From NCBI GenBank assembly GCA_017871115.1, contig JAFCIZ010000001.1, positions 411,001-475,000 on the forward strand: a DNA stretch of 64,000 bases, given 5' to 3'. Position numbers and translations under genes: made by a program. Each line of letters begins with the position of its first letter. The stretch's first letter is position 1. The DNA comes from Cunninghamella blakesleeana (Eukaryota > Mucoromycota > Mucoromycetes > Mucorales > Cunninghamellaceae). The notes under the pieces were generated by a model that worked only from the letters and a program-made list of their open reading frames with translations, did not search any database and was not told where the DNA came from. This document shows positions 13,501 through 25,684 of the stretch, piece by piece.

Positions 13501-14265
13501 GCAACAACAACAAATACTTTTGATGATGTTTTTAATGATTTTGGTACCTCACAAACTAAATCTATTGACGATGATTTTGATGCAGCCTTTTCAGGACCAC
13601 TATCCGATGCAAAAATATTAGAAGGAAGTAAAAACAATGCTAACAATGGTCATACATTATTTACACATGGATCTAAAGCTGATTTTGATGATTTTGATGA
13701 AGCCTTTGGTGTGTTTGATAATGAAAATAACAATAATAATAACGCACCTTCAACATCTAACCCTCCTCAATGGGAAAACAATTTTGGAAAAAATAATAAC
13801 CTTGAACAGGAAAAAAAAAATAAAGCTGATGATTGGGATTCTATTTTCGGCGGTAGTTTTACAGCAACAACGACCAATAAAGGGCCAGCAGATACAAATA
13901 ATTTGGCAGTAAAGGATGATGAAGCATCAAAATCATCAACAGTCACCTTTGGATTTGAAGATGCATTTGGACCATCAACGTCATTTGGACAGCATAAGTT
14001 AGACCAAGGAGGATCGTCATCTTCGGCTGCATCTAGTAGTCAAAGTCGTAACGACAACAATAGCACAAATAATAGGGATGTGACAAGTTTGACAGGCACA
14101 GATAATAATAAGGTTTACACTGAAAAGAGCATTGTAGGAGATGAAAGTAAAATTGATGAACTTGTAAAAATGGGCTTTGACAAAAAGAGCGCTAAAGATG
14201 CATTAGAAAGATACGATCAAGATGTAGCTAAAGCAACTAATTTCTTATTAGATCAAGCTAACTAA
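10538..14265 (+). CDS. EDE1: Ede1/Eps15-like endocytic scaffold with three EH domains and UBA
   Basis: Five exons (10538-10705, 10815-10938, 11162-11393, 11484-12235, 12365-14265) encode about 1,058 residues. Three EH domains are visible: about 8-95 (IWETADRDNVGYL), about 130-215 (IWSLADVRQSGSL) and about 295-390 (IWDLADTSQSGRL); each holds an EF-hand-like loop. A Q-rich coiled coil follows (about 450-640). Next comes a disordered, acidic S/N/T region with repeated DDFDEAF, DDFDAAF, DSIFGG and FEDAF motifs, the DxF type that binds AP-2 appendages. A UBA domain (KIDELVKMGFDKKSAKDAL) ends the protein. This is the architecture of yeast Ede1, an early-arriving clathrin-mediated endocytosis factor that binds NPF-containing adaptors and ubiquitin. 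A polyproline run (13466-13485) could bind SH3 domains. Confidence 0.93.
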
Positions 14266-15083
14266 AAACATTTATTTTTAAATATATTATTATATTAATA
14301 TGATGATGGAAAAAAAAAAAAAAAAAAAAAAAATGGTTACATGTAGATGTCTCTCTTTTTTTTTTTTGGTCTATATATTTTTATATACATTTCATTGTAT
14401 CATTTTACATATTATCTTCATCCTTCTTATTATAATTCAATTCATCTACTAAAACTCCCTTTTCTTTTACGTTATAATTCAATATAACTCCTTAATTTAT
14501 TTGTTAATAAATTTCTAACTCATATATATTTATATATGATTTGTTTTTAATTTTTATTATAGATAATAAACCATAAAGTATACTAAAATCGATACTTGTA
14601 ATATATATATCACACTTAAAAAAAGTTGTTTTTTTTCTTCTTTCTTTTCCTTTTTTTATATATAGCTTTTTTTTTTTGCCATTTGTGACCCTCTCGCTTT
14701 TTCACTACTTCCCCTTTTTTTTACTCGTAACATTTACCCATAAGGGGATATAAAAGATATCATATTTATATTTTACATAAAAAGTTTGAAAAACATGCAT
14801 TATCCTGTTTTTTTTTTTTATATGATTGCTATTGAGTTTTAAAAAGAAAAAGAAAAAGAAAAAGAATAAAAAATAAGCAAAAAATTCCAGAAGAAATCAA
14901 AAAAACGTTGATGAAAGGAGAGATCTGAAATCACCTTCCTTATTCTCTCCCTTGCCCTAATTTTTTTTTTTTTTTTTTGTATTTAAAGCGAAAAAAATTC
15001 TATACTATTCCATTTTGTTCGAATTTGTTCCATTCTATTATTTATTTTTTAAAAAAAGAATACCTATTATTCTATATTATTCT
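14266..15083. promoter_or_regulatory. Intergenic region upstream of the RGS gene
   Basis: Holds the 3' end of the EDE1 transcript and the promoter of the RGS gene. Visible elements are an AGGGG (stress-element-like) motif at 14743-14747 next to TATAAAAG at 14749-14756, about 330 bp before the ATG, and poly-A/poly-T runs (14309-14332, 14960-14978). A direct AAAAAG repeat lies at 14841-14864. Function is inferred from motifs only. Confidence 0.35.
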
Positions 15084-17438
15084 ATGGCACAAGCTTATAC
15101 TTCTGTATTAAAATTTAATGTTGATGGTCGTCCTTATGTTAAGGTAAAAAAGTTAAATAAGATATTTTAAAAGAAAGTTTGGCGGAATTTCGTTTTGGAG
15201 TTGTGTAATTTTTTTTATTTATTCAGAAAATAAAACTACCTCTCTCTCAAATTTTCTTTTTTTTTTTCAAAAAAAAAAAAAAACGCTTAATAATTATGAT
15301 TTTTTTATTGCAAACTCATAATGTAGGATATACATGATTTGTTTTCAGCACTCGTAACTCAAGTTAAATTCAGTTCACATAAATATTTATTTACCAATTA
15401 TGAAAACACCATGACGTCTGAAGACATACTTGAAGTACTAAGTAATTTACAGTTTATCCAATCAATTTCCCATCCCGATTCTGAAGGTCAAGGACGTTTA
15501 AACACTACTATTACCACAACAACATTTAACATGCAACGTGGTGTAGCTAAAGCACTTTGTCAACAGTTTATATGGGCGCGTTTAATGTATAATGCGACTG
15601 ATCCTTTAAATCGATCTTACCGTGACAAGGCTTTATGGAAACTTACTATGAAAGGATTAATTGTATTACATGAATTCTGTCAGTTACTTGATATGAATCA
15701 CCTTTTATTATCCAATGATAAAATATCTATTGAAGAATATAGATTATTAACTTTAGAACGGAATGAAGATGATCAATTAGTTACCAATCGATCCAATATG
15801 GTTTCCTTATTTAGAATCATGATTCATGCTTTATCTGAGGATGAAAACGGTCTCCTATTAAGTAAACACACCAACCATGATAACACTATTGTTCATAAAA
15901 TCAAAAAGAAAAGAAGCAATCGACATAATCAACAACGAAAGGTACGAAAACAGCAACAGCAATTACGTAAATCCTCTTTGACATCATCTTCCTCTATTTC
16001 TTCATCGTCTACTACGTCTTCATGCATGAAAAATGGCTATCCTCCACAACATTATTATAATCAGCAACGCCATGGTTCAAAGCGCAGTTCGATGGCTTCC
16101 TCTATTAATTCCTCAACGTCATCTTATACTGGTTTAACTACACCTCAATCTTCTCCATCCTCTATGATGTTTGATTCTGTTAACTATGCTTCTACATCCA
16201 ATGCAAGTAGTTATTTTTCATCCATGATGGACAAGTTTAATTTTTATGATACACGAACTAGTTCCACCTATAGTAATAAGAATTCAAATGGTGATATAAT
16301 AAGTGATGTCGAAGATGAAGAAAGTGAAGAAGAAGAAGAATACGAAGAAGAATACGAAGAATATGAACATGATAATGAAGATGAAGATGAAGCTCAAGAA
16401 AGTGAAGAAGAATATACAGTGATTCGAAAAATGCGGGTTATTTTTACATCTCAAGTGTGCTGTGATTGGTTAAGCGCTTCTTGTTCTATTGCTTGTCGTG
16501 ATGAAGCAGAATTACTTTCTACAGAATTTTTACGTCATGGTTGGATTCGGTTTTATAAAGAAAGTTATCAAGAAGAATTGAATTTTGTTTCATCTTCCAA
16601 AGATATTTTTTTATCAGTAACACCAAAAGGGCGTCAATTAGTGATTGATGGAATTAATTCTTCTACTTCTTATTCAACACCAACTACAACAAGCCCATCT
16701 TACACACCTTTAACTACACCAGTTACACCAACTACACCAGTTTTTACTTTTCATTCACCATCATCAAGACGAAGTAGTGCAAATTTAGAGGATCCTTCAT
16801 CCTCTTCATCACCTTATTATTCAATACATCCATTAGATCAACAAAAAGAACTAAAAGAAACATCTAATTCACATTCTGCCAAATTAATGGCTATTTTAAA
16901 AGATCCACATTTACGATCATTATTTAAAGATTTTTTAAAAGCCAATTATTGTGCTGAAAATCTCGATTTTTGGATCGACTATCATCATTTAAAAACCAAA
17001 TGTAAAAATCAAAGTCCAGCTTTAAACAAACAATATCAGAAAGATTTATTAGAGGACGCTATTGCAATTTGGGCCAAGTATTTATCTCCTAAAGCCAAAC
17101 ATGAATTAAATATTGATCACGGTTTACAAAAGGAATTAAAACAATATATAAAATCCATTGTGAAATTCGAATACTCTTCTTCATCCATTACCTCCTCCTC
17201 CTCCTCTTTAAAAAAGAAAGATCGGTACGCTTCCTATACAAATCTAGTATATATCTCTACTCAATCCAATGCTCAATGTTTACGTACCATTTTAAAACGA
17301 TTTGATCGTGTGGAATTACAAATTTGTCGTTTAATGGCTTCTGATTCCGTTCCTAAATTTGTGTCTTGGTTACGTACAGCCAAGAAAAATGATAAAATCA
17401 ATCTTTTACAACAAAATCTCCAATTTTTAAAATTATAA
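15084..17438 (+). CDS. Regulator of G-protein signalling, Sst2/FlbA type (DEP-RGS)
   Basis: Two exons (15084-15143 and 15327-17438) encode 723 residues starting MAQAYTSVLKFNVDG. The N-terminal third (about 20-160) is the fungal DEP-related region, including WARLMYNATDPLNRSYRDK and KLTMKGLIVLHEFC. A K/R- and S-rich linker and a strongly acidic E/D run (16305-16413) follow. A second DEP domain lies around residues 370-445 (RVIFTSQVCCDWL, EFLRHGWIRFYKE). The C-terminal RGS domain (about 530-720) begins MAILKDPHLRSLFKDFL and contains ENLDFWIDYHHLK. Sst2 and FlbA accelerate GTP hydrolysis by G-alpha subunits downstream of pheromone or nutrient receptors, with the DEP domains tethering them to receptor tails. 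A serine-rich insert of about 40 residues interrupts the RGS domain near 17182-17215. Orthology is inferred from architecture. Confidence 0.9.
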
Positions 17439-18672
17439 AAATACATAAATAATTCAAGGCAGTTTATATAAAAGTAACTATTTTTTCCTTTCTTTTAATT
17501 TGTATTTACCATTATTTTTATTAGTATTGTTACTATTCCCAATAATTTTAATATTTATTTTTCTTAACGTCAAAATAAAAACTAATTTTTCATTACCATA
17601 TTCATCTAAAAATCTTAATTAGAATATTTTAAAATATTTGTAATTTCTAAAAAAATTCAGGAGGTTTATATATAATCAAAGCAAGTAAAGTAAATATAAA
17701 ATAAAGGATGTCATACGTAAATTATACGTAAATGTCGTTTTTAAGCTTTAAAACACAATGATACAACTTGCTGATCATTTTTATTCTATAAATCGACTAA
17801 AAAAAAGCCAATGTTAAATCAGAGTTTTTCGAAATACGTAGTTCTCCTTTTTTTATAACTAGTACCAAAAAAAAAAAAGGAGTTATGAACATAGAATTAA
17901 GGCAAAAAGTAGGCATTTTTTTAAAAGAAAAATAATACCTATTAAACATTCTAAAAAAGACTATAAAAACGATTTTTTTTAATCATGTACTAAGCTATGT
18001 ACTTGAAAAAAATAATGAATTAAACTATTTTAACAATTAATAATAAATATAATAATAAAACATGGATTCAAAAAAAAAAAAAAAAAAAAAAATTTAAGAG
18101 TGAAAAAAAAAAAAAAATGGTGATACATACAATATATATAATCTTATATTCAGGTTGATACGTACTATACACATGATTTTACTTAATTTGGTGTATTTAA
18201 AAAAAATAAACTAAATAATTGGGGAAATGAATGTTAGAGAGGAGTACAAAAGGAGATGTATATAGGTAAAAAAAATATCTGAGACAAACCATTTTTTTTT
18301 TTTGTGTGAAAAAAAAAAAAGTAATTAGTTTATCGTTTTTTATTTTTATTGGTTAAAATAAAATAAAAAAGAAGATTTACAATAAATGAATGATTTGAGA
18401 GGGGAGGGACTAAAAAAAAGAAAAAAGAAGGAAAAAAAAAAAAAAAAAAAAAACATATTGAGTTGAGCAATATAAAAAAATGAGCAAAGTATATAAAATA
18501 CTAATAATGATGATGATATATAGGTTAAAAGAGTGTAAAAGAAAAATTATATAAAAACATATACAAAAGAATGAGAGTATGAATGAAGAGAGAAAAGGAA
18601 TATTTTTTTTTTAGAAAAATGATTCTACTGTTAATTAAATAATAAATAAGTAATAAATAATAATATCTTTTT
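17439..18672. other. Convergent intergenic region, about 1.2 kb
   Basis: Lies between the stop codons of the RGS gene (+) and the kinase gene (-). It is A-rich with several poly-A runs (18069-18090, 18102-18117, 18427-18452). Near 17720-17735 the motif TACGTAAAT occurs twice in tandem. An inverted pair CTCCTTTTTTT / AAAAAAAGGAG brackets 17842-17882. I see no gene; the region probably holds both 3' untranslated regions. Confidence 0.4.
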
Positions 18673-19947
18673 TTATAACCACCAAGAGCCTTTTTCTTGA
18701 CTGTGAACAAACATATCGGTATCATCATCATCATTATGGAAATCATCTTCCTCTTCTTCTTCAATAATAGAGGATGATAAAGAAGAGTAACCATCTGAAC
18801 GTTGGAAATCTTCTTCAACCATATCTGACCAGGACATACCTGAAGGAGCACTAAAGATGGCCGAGTCAAAGCTTGCTTTACTTGAGGGTTTAGGAAGAGC
18901 AGGAATATCCATAGGTAATTGAGCATATTCTTCTTGATCGAAGCACCATTCATCTTCATCTTCGTCGTAAACATCTTCAAGATCATTATCGTGCTGTTGT
19001 TGGACCAATAATTTATCTAACTGAAGGAATTGTTGTTTGACTTGACTAATGGTAGGACGATCAGCAGCATGGACTGATAACACAGATTGAAGAAACCGAG
19101 CACAAGATGGAGATAGTAATGGGAATAATTGTTCTTTCAACATGGAAGGATGACGACGGTATTCAGCAAAGGAAGGATCCATACCATTTGCTTCTTGCCA
19201 AGGGTTACGACCGAATAAAAAGGCTAATAACAATATTCCAACACTCCACACATCTGAAGCTGCCGCATCGTAAGGAATGAATTCTGTTGTACTATTTTCA
19301 TTGGCTTGATCAAAATTATGTTCATCATCGAAATGTTCAGGAGCTAAATAAGTAGTGGATCCACAGCCAAATTCCAAAGAATAACGTTCTCTTGTTGCTA
19401 AACCAAAATCCGCTACTTTACAGGTAAACTGTTCATCGTCATCTTCATTAACAGATTGCAATAACACATTTTCCAATTTAATATCACGATGATAGACACC
19501 TTGAGCATGCATATATTCAATTCCATCTAAAATTTGTAAAAAGGCTGTTTTCACGACCGATTCATCACAAGTTTTAGTTGCTTGCTCTTGATCTTGCTGT
19601 TGTACCACATAATCAAACAAATCACCTTGATCGCATAACTCCATTACCATGTAAATATAATCCTTTTCATGAATTACTCGATGTAAGCCTAATAAAGAAG
19701 AATGCTTTAAGGATTCTTGAATATCGATTTCTAATTGTTGTAATTGAAGTTGCTGATGATCTAACCCGGATTTAGATAATACTTTGATTGCTACATAGCC
19801 ATTATCCTTTAAAGATTGACCCAAGAAGAGACAGCCGTAGCTACCTTTTCCTATTTCTTCCAAAAGCTGGTAATCGTTATCAATGACTTTATCAATCATG
19901 GTTGAAGACATAGTTTCCCAATAATCTGATTCAATTTGTGCTGACAT
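18673..19947 (-). CDS. Ser/Thr protein kinase, Ran1/Pat1-Ksp1-like
   Basis: A single exon encodes 424 residues. The catalytic domain (about 25-320) has every key motif: glycine loop GKGSYG, VAIKVL lysine, catalytic loop HRDIKLEN, metal-binding DFG in VADFGLATRER, an APE-like APEHF and SDVWSVGILL of helix F. A short Q/D/E-rich insert sits before helix E. The subdomain wording resembles fungal Ran1/Pat1, Vhs1/Sks1 and Ksp1 kinases, which act in nutrient and meiosis signalling. The C-terminal 100 residues are acidic and S-rich (EDVYDEDEDEW, SSSIIEEEEEDDF) and probably regulatory. It is one of the few intronless genes here. Substrates are unknown, and the precise subfamily needs a phylogeny. Confidence 0.88.
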   Translation of the reverse strand: MSAQIESDYWETMSSTMIDKVIDNDYQLLEEIGKGSYGCLFLGQSLKDNGYVAIKVLSKSGLDHQQLQLQQLEIDIQESLKHSSLLGLHRVIHEKDYIYMVMELCDQGDLFDYVVQQQDQEQATKTCDESVVKTAFLQILDGIEYMHAQGVYHRDIKLENVLLQSVNEDDDEQFTCKVADFGLATRERYSLEFGCGSTTYLAPEHFDDEHNFDQANENSTTEFIPYDAAASDVWSVGILLLAFLFGRNPWQEANGMDPSFAEYRRHPSMLKEQLFPLLSPSCARFLQSVLSVHAADRPTISQVKQQFLQLDKLLVQQQHDNDLEDVYDEDEDEWCFDQEEYAQLPMDIPALPKPSSKASFDSAIFSAPSGMSWSDMVEEDFQRSDGYSSLSSSIIEEEEEDDFHNDDDDTDMFVHSQEKGSWWL

Positions 19948-21552
19948 TGCTGTTTTAAATATATATAGATAAAGAGATAAAGATAGAGAGAGATAATAAA
20001 AAAAAAAAGAGAGAGAGAGAGAGAGGTAGCTAGATAAAAAGGAAGCAGTTGATATAGAATAGATGTATAAGAGATTATTTTTTTAAAATAATAATAAGAG
20101 GTTGATATTTTAAATAGGAAGCTTGAGGAGTTTTAAATTTAATAAATTATAATTTACTAAGTGTGAATTGATTGCCTTTTTCGGGTTTGATGAAAATTAA
20201 AATATCCCACAAATAATAGTTTTGAATAGATAATAATAGGTTGCTTATAATAATAAAAAGTTTTTGATTGTTCTGCTTTGTTTGTTTGTTTGTTTGTTTG
20301 TTAGTTGTTATAATTGTTATAGTTGTTATTATAGTTAAATTGGTTGTTGTTAGTATATATATATATAAAAAAAAACCGTTCAGTTCTTGGTAGATTGATT
20401 GATTCAGTTGTAAAAAATAATATTCATGTTAAAAGAGATGGTTTGTATTTGATTTTAAGAATGGGTTGTAGATTAAAAAAATAAAGTAATGGATGGTTGA
20501 CTCGAATATAATATCGATTTGCTTTTTTTTTTTTTCGTTTTTTTTTTATAATGGTTTTGTATGTAGTAAAAGTAGAAATGAATTGAGATGAAAATAAAAA
20601 AGGAATTAGAAAAGGGTAAACATTTTAAATACAATAATAAATAAGAAATAAAGAAAAAAGGTTTAAAAAGGTTTTAAAAAAAATTTACAAAAGAAGAAAG
20701 AAGAAAAAAAAAGAAGAAAAAGAAAAAATAAGATTACAAAGAAGAAGAAGAAGGTATCGTTAAAGTACAAGTAAAAAGTAAAAATTAAAGTAAAAAAGTA
20801 AAAAAAAAAAAAAAAGAGAAGAGAAAGTGAAAGAGAGAAAGAAAAAAGGAGGAAAATAAATAGACTTTTTTTTTTAAAAAAAAACATCATGCTTATTTTT
20901 TTTAAAAGTCAGGTGAACACATGACCCTTTAAACACCCGCACTTTTCTTTGTGCAAAAAAGATTATCATCTCATATTACTTGAATCTTTCTCTCTCTCTC
21001 TCTCTCTCTTTTTGGTATGCTATTATTTAAATCTATTTACCTATTTTATTCTATCTAAAAACATGGATTTATCTATCTATTTTATATTTACACTTGATAG
21101 CTTTCAAGCTTTTTTTATTTTATTTTTTTAATAAAAGAATTATTATTTTATCCTGTTCCAAGCAAAGCAAATAAATAAAAAAATATATCAAATAAATATA
21201 TACGTAGCCTTTATATTATATGCTACTATATAACTATATATAAGAATAATCAGTATAGGTAAAAATAAGAACCTTTATTATATTAATAAATAATAATAAT
21301 AATAACTAATAAATGCATAGAAAGGAAATAATAACTTATTAATAAAAAAAAAGAGGAAGTACATGAATATATTAAGATCCTAAGCTAACAAAGTCCAGGT
21401 ACAATCAAAATTCTTTTTTTTACTATAAATACAATCATTCAAAGCTTCAAAAGAGAACGTCATAATTATATGCATCATTTCCTTTTTTATGTTAATCATC
21501 CTCTCTATCTCTTTTGTATAAATCACACTAATATAGAAAAAAGACTTTAGTA

Positions 21553-21589
<37 letters not shown>

Positions 21590-21911
21590 TAACAATTCTT
21601 TATTATTTTTAATATATAAGGAACATCATTTTTTAATTAGACATAAATAATTTTTTAAATAATATTCCGTTTAAAGACATATTTTTACACATACGCAAAT
21701 ATATATTTATAAATAATAAAAAAAAGACCAAATGATTTTTTTTATGGGAATATTATATAAAAAATATTCTAGCTCCCCTTTTTATGAGAAAATGATATCA
21801 TTTAAATAAAGTTACTATTAAATTAAAAAATTTATATATATATATGCAATACTTGTAACAAATTATTTTCATTCTATATATAAATAAATTATAATAATAA
21901 TATAAATGACT
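19948..21911. other. Long intergenic region, about 2 kb
   Basis: Upstream of the kinase and downstream of the FYVE-RING gene, both on the minus strand. It holds a GA microsatellite (about 20007-20026), a GTTT microsatellite (20278-20302), long purine-rich stretches (20660-20870), a CT run (20991-21009) and T-run/A-run palindromes at 20866-20884 and 21553-21588. A short GC-richer island at about 20908-20945 (ACCCTTTAAACACCCGCAC) stands out and could be a regulatory site about 1 kb from the kinase start. No credible gene seen; frames here are low complexity. Confidence 0.4.
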
Positions 21912-23842
21912 TTATTGAGAATGAATAGGGCAACCTTTACCCAAAGAAAACCATTCATGAATACAGGTATGATGATAACTACATAAACATCGAAGTCGAG
22001 CAACTGTGTCACCTAAATCAATGAATATGATAATAATAAATAATATAGCATTAACTTATCTGCATTTTGGTCCATTATCTATTTTTTTTTTTTTTATATA
22101 TAAATTTAATTTACCTTCCGCAAATTCCTCGAAACAAATCACACACTCACTTCCTAATAAAGTTGAATTTGACGGTGCTTGATATACTAAAGTAAGACAA
22201 GAAAAAAGAAAAAAAAGTTAGATCGAAATGATTGGTGTCAAGTGATTAAACTTTTTTCTCTCTCTTTTTTCTTTTCATATATATATCTTCACACTTTACA
22301 TATATAACTAGACCCAGCTATAGATGAAGAGGATAGACCGGCATTTAAACAGGCTTGAACATGGTTTTCTCTTGATTCCGTTGTTTCAAAATTATCTAAA
22401 AGTAACCCACAAACAGGACAGTATGACATAATACTATCTTTACTAGATGATCTTTGCATAGATGTTCTTGAAGAAGGTTGAGCAAGTCCTTCATAACATA
22501 CGTCGCATACCCTCTGAGGTTGTAAGGAGATTTTATAATGTTGATCGACGGGTAGCTGAGGATCGTGAATAATACCAGAATAAGGAAGCATAACTCGATT
22601 CATAGAGCATTTGTCGCAAACGATTAATCCACATTGTCTATATGTGTATATATATAAAAAAAAAAAGAAATATAAATGTTTGAGTGTAAATGAAAATAAA
22701 ATAAAATGTGTGATGCTGTTTTATTTATTTATTATTTATTTATTTATTCATTAAAAATAATCAGCCTTTTTTTTTTCTTTTACCTGCAATGATGTTTTCG
22801 ATTAATAAAATTAAACCATTTTCCACAATATCTACAATCCATTGCATATTCATTTTTTTCCCATACCCGAGCGATGCCAGATCTACTTTGAGAGTAAGAG
22901 GAGGATCGTAAATCTAACGATGGTCTACTACTATTACTATTACTATTATTTTCTTGTTCTTGCTGTTGACCAGGATGTGGAGAATGATGTTCTGTTATAT
23001 AGTTAACACCCCTAATATAAGAAGCTTCTGATCTTGCAACAGATGTACTACTTGTAGGTCTACTTGCTTGTTGCTGTCGATATATGTAATCTTCAATTAT
23101 ATAAGGTTCATGGGTTTCATTAGATTGGTTTAAATCTATATTTATAAATCATTGGTAAATAAAATGATTTACGATTAATACTTATATGTATTGTATTCTT
23201 TTTTCTATTTTTCTATCTATGTTTTTTTTTTTTTAAAAAAAAAGCTTAATTACCATTTCCAGGATTATTATTATGATCATCATCCAATGTGGAGGTATCT
23301 ATAGATTGTGTACTACTGTCATCTGATGTCAGTTCTTCCGAAGATGATTGGTTCATAATTTCTGTTGCAGTTGTTATTGTTGAAGGATAATGATTATTAT
23401 TATTATTATTATTAAAAGTACGTCTTGTCATGATCCTTACCCATCTTCTTCTTCTAACACAGCGTATTCCAGTAGTTGGTGGTTTTTTTTTCCATGATAT
23501 TGATTCTACTTCCAAATGTTTTGCATATTGAAATCCATCTTGGTCTATGTCTGAAAGTGTATGATCAATTACCCAATTTGTAATCCATGTCCATACTTGT
23601 TGTTGCTCGGTGTCAATCGGTGGGAGTGAAACAGTATTTTTAGTGATGGCTTCACCAGACGGTAAATTCCAAGGTAATTGAGGATGTGGGGTATATATAG
23701 TTTGTGTTATGCCAGAAAGCGATAATACGGATTGCTGGTTTTCATAAATGATCACAGGAACGGTTGTATGCTCTTTTAATACATCATAATCAGAACCTTA
23801 AAAAAAAATAAACACATTTTCATTTTTAGCTTTTTTTTAAAA

Positions 23843-23896
<54 letters not shown>

Positions 23897-24919
23897 CTAC
23901 TTACCATTTTCATGATATCGTTGCTTCCACAACCTTTCAGCTTTTTCTAATTCTTCACATATAGTTACTTCACCAGATACGGCAGCAGCACAATAAGCTG
24001 TTTCACCAAACTTATTTTTACAAAATGGATTAGCATTAGCTTTATATACTAAATGTTGCACAAGTTGTAAATGACCTTTTGTAGCAGCATTAACTAAAAA
24101 AAAAAGAAGTAGGAATATAAAATTAATTAATTATTTACATAAAGCATCCTATATTTATATATATTATATGACTATCTTTTATATTATTATTATTATTATT
24201 ATTATTAAATAAAATAAAACATACTTAGTGGAGTATGATCCATTCTACTTTTTATATTTACATCCATAGAATTTAATAATAAAAATTGCACCATATCTAA
24301 ATGACCATGCGAACAGGCATTATGTAAAATTGACCAACCATCGTTATCTTGATGAAATATATTGGCATTAGCATTTACTATTAAATATTTAACTATATCA
24401 AAATAACCTCCACAAGATGCCTTAAGTAATGCTGTCTATGATATATATAAAAAATAAAGTTAATAATGGTGATGGAAATGGAGTATTTTTATTGTTCGTT
24501 TGCATAAAAATGAGTATAATTATAAATAAATAAATAAAAGGTACTAATCATTAGTATTGCTATCAAACTTTTCCTTCTTTGTATTGATTTATATATATAT
24601 ATATATATACCTCGCCATCATGATCCGTTGCATCAACTGCAACATTACACTTTTCTATAAGAAACTGAACAGTGGAGAATTGGCCTTGAGACGCAGCATA
24701 ATGAAGTGGACGTAATCCATTGGAATATGAAGTATCGAAATCATATTGTTCATCTAATAATTGTTGTAGTCGTATCAAATCACCAAAATAAGCAGCTTTC
24801 ATCGGAGAATGATGTTGCTCTTCTTGTTGTTGATCGATAACTTCATTTGTGTTGCCTGCACGTTTATTGATATAAGGAATATTAAATGGTAAACTGGAAA
24901 ACTGGTATATGGCTGACAT
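21912..24919 (-). CDS. Ankyrin-dysferlin-FYVE-RING protein (candidate endosomal E3 ligase)
   Basis: Eight exons (24919-24611, 24435-24225, 24093-23905, 23796-23254, 23135-22784, 22637-22300, 22186-22115, 22012-21912) keep frame and encode 704 residues. Ankyrin repeats fill about 35-215 (GLRPLHYAASQGQFSTVQFL, GWSILHNACSHGHLDMVQFL). Next is a Pex24/dysferlin-type segment (about 290-345: WVIDHTLSDIDQDGFQYA and CVRRRRWVRIMTRR). A FYVE finger (about 490-575) has CRYCGKWF, the PI3P-binding RKHHCRQCG signature and CDVCYEGL. A second Cys/His pair (CPVCGLLLDNF...HVQAC) follows. The C-terminus is a RING-H2 finger (CVICFEEF, CLCSYHHTCIHEWF, CPIH). PI3P binding plus RING suggests a ubiquitin ligase on endosomes or the vacuole, comparable to yeast Pib1, with substrate selection by ankyrins. 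Function is inferred. Confidence 0.88.
23842..23893. repeat. AT dinucleotide microsatellite
   Basis: About 50 bp of AT repeats inside intron 3 of the ankyrin-FYVE-RING gene, just inside its 5' splice site on the minus strand. Confidence 0.9.
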
Positions 24920-25552
24920 AAATTATTTCTTTATATGACTGAAAAAAATAAAAAACAAATATATATATTTATTTATTAGTTATATATATGTATATATATA
25001 TACCAAAAGAAAAGAAAAGAAAAGAAAAGCAAGAAGAAGAAATAGAGTGAGAGTCAGAAAAAATAAAAATATTACTGAAAAAGAAATAAATAATTTAAAA
25101 CAGTTTTCGGTCTTTTTTATCCCCCTAATTATTTTTAGTTCAGTTCCCTTTTTGTTCACGGAAAAAAGTATTTTATAATTATTTTTATTGCTTTATCTAT
25201 TCACTAAGTTTAATTAATGTTAAAAATGAAAATTATACTAAAAAGCTGATAAAACCACATAAAATTATCATCATCTTCATTAACAACTATTATCATTACA
25301 AGATCATATATAATATTTAGATAATTATATATTTATATTTTTGCGGGGAAAATATAAATAGACGGAGGTTCATTTGTTTTTTTATAAATTGCATGAAAAT
25401 CACATATTCATAATTATTTATCAATTTATGTAATGTATTAAAGGATAAAAAAAGAAAAAAAAAAAAAGAATTATAAAATTATAGCAGTAGTAATAATATT
25501 AATGTATGTATTGTAAAATAAAAGTAATAATAATAATAATAATAATATATAT

Positions 25553-25602
<50 letters not shown>

Positions 25603-25684
25603 GTATATATAAATTTATATGTATATATATATATATAAATTTATATTTATATTTATATATTTATATATTTTTACTATATATAAA
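24920..25684. other. Intergenic region with AT microsatellite
   Basis: Between the YKT6 stop and the start of the ankyrin-FYVE-RING gene, both on the minus strand. It contains an AAAAG-type repeat (25008-25027), a GCGGGGAAA motif near 25344 and a large AT/AC microsatellite (25545-25680). The open frame across the microsatellite is an I/Y string, not a gene. Confidence 0.5.
25545..25680. repeat. AT/AC microsatellite cluster
   Basis: A compound microsatellite of AT, ATAC and AAATTTAT units that ends a few bases beyond the YKT6 stop codon. Confidence 0.85.

Noticed and set aside
20663..20890. Open frame of 75 codons on the minus strand
   Set aside because: A string of F, L and S encoded by purine-rich low-complexity DNA; no domain or conserved pattern.
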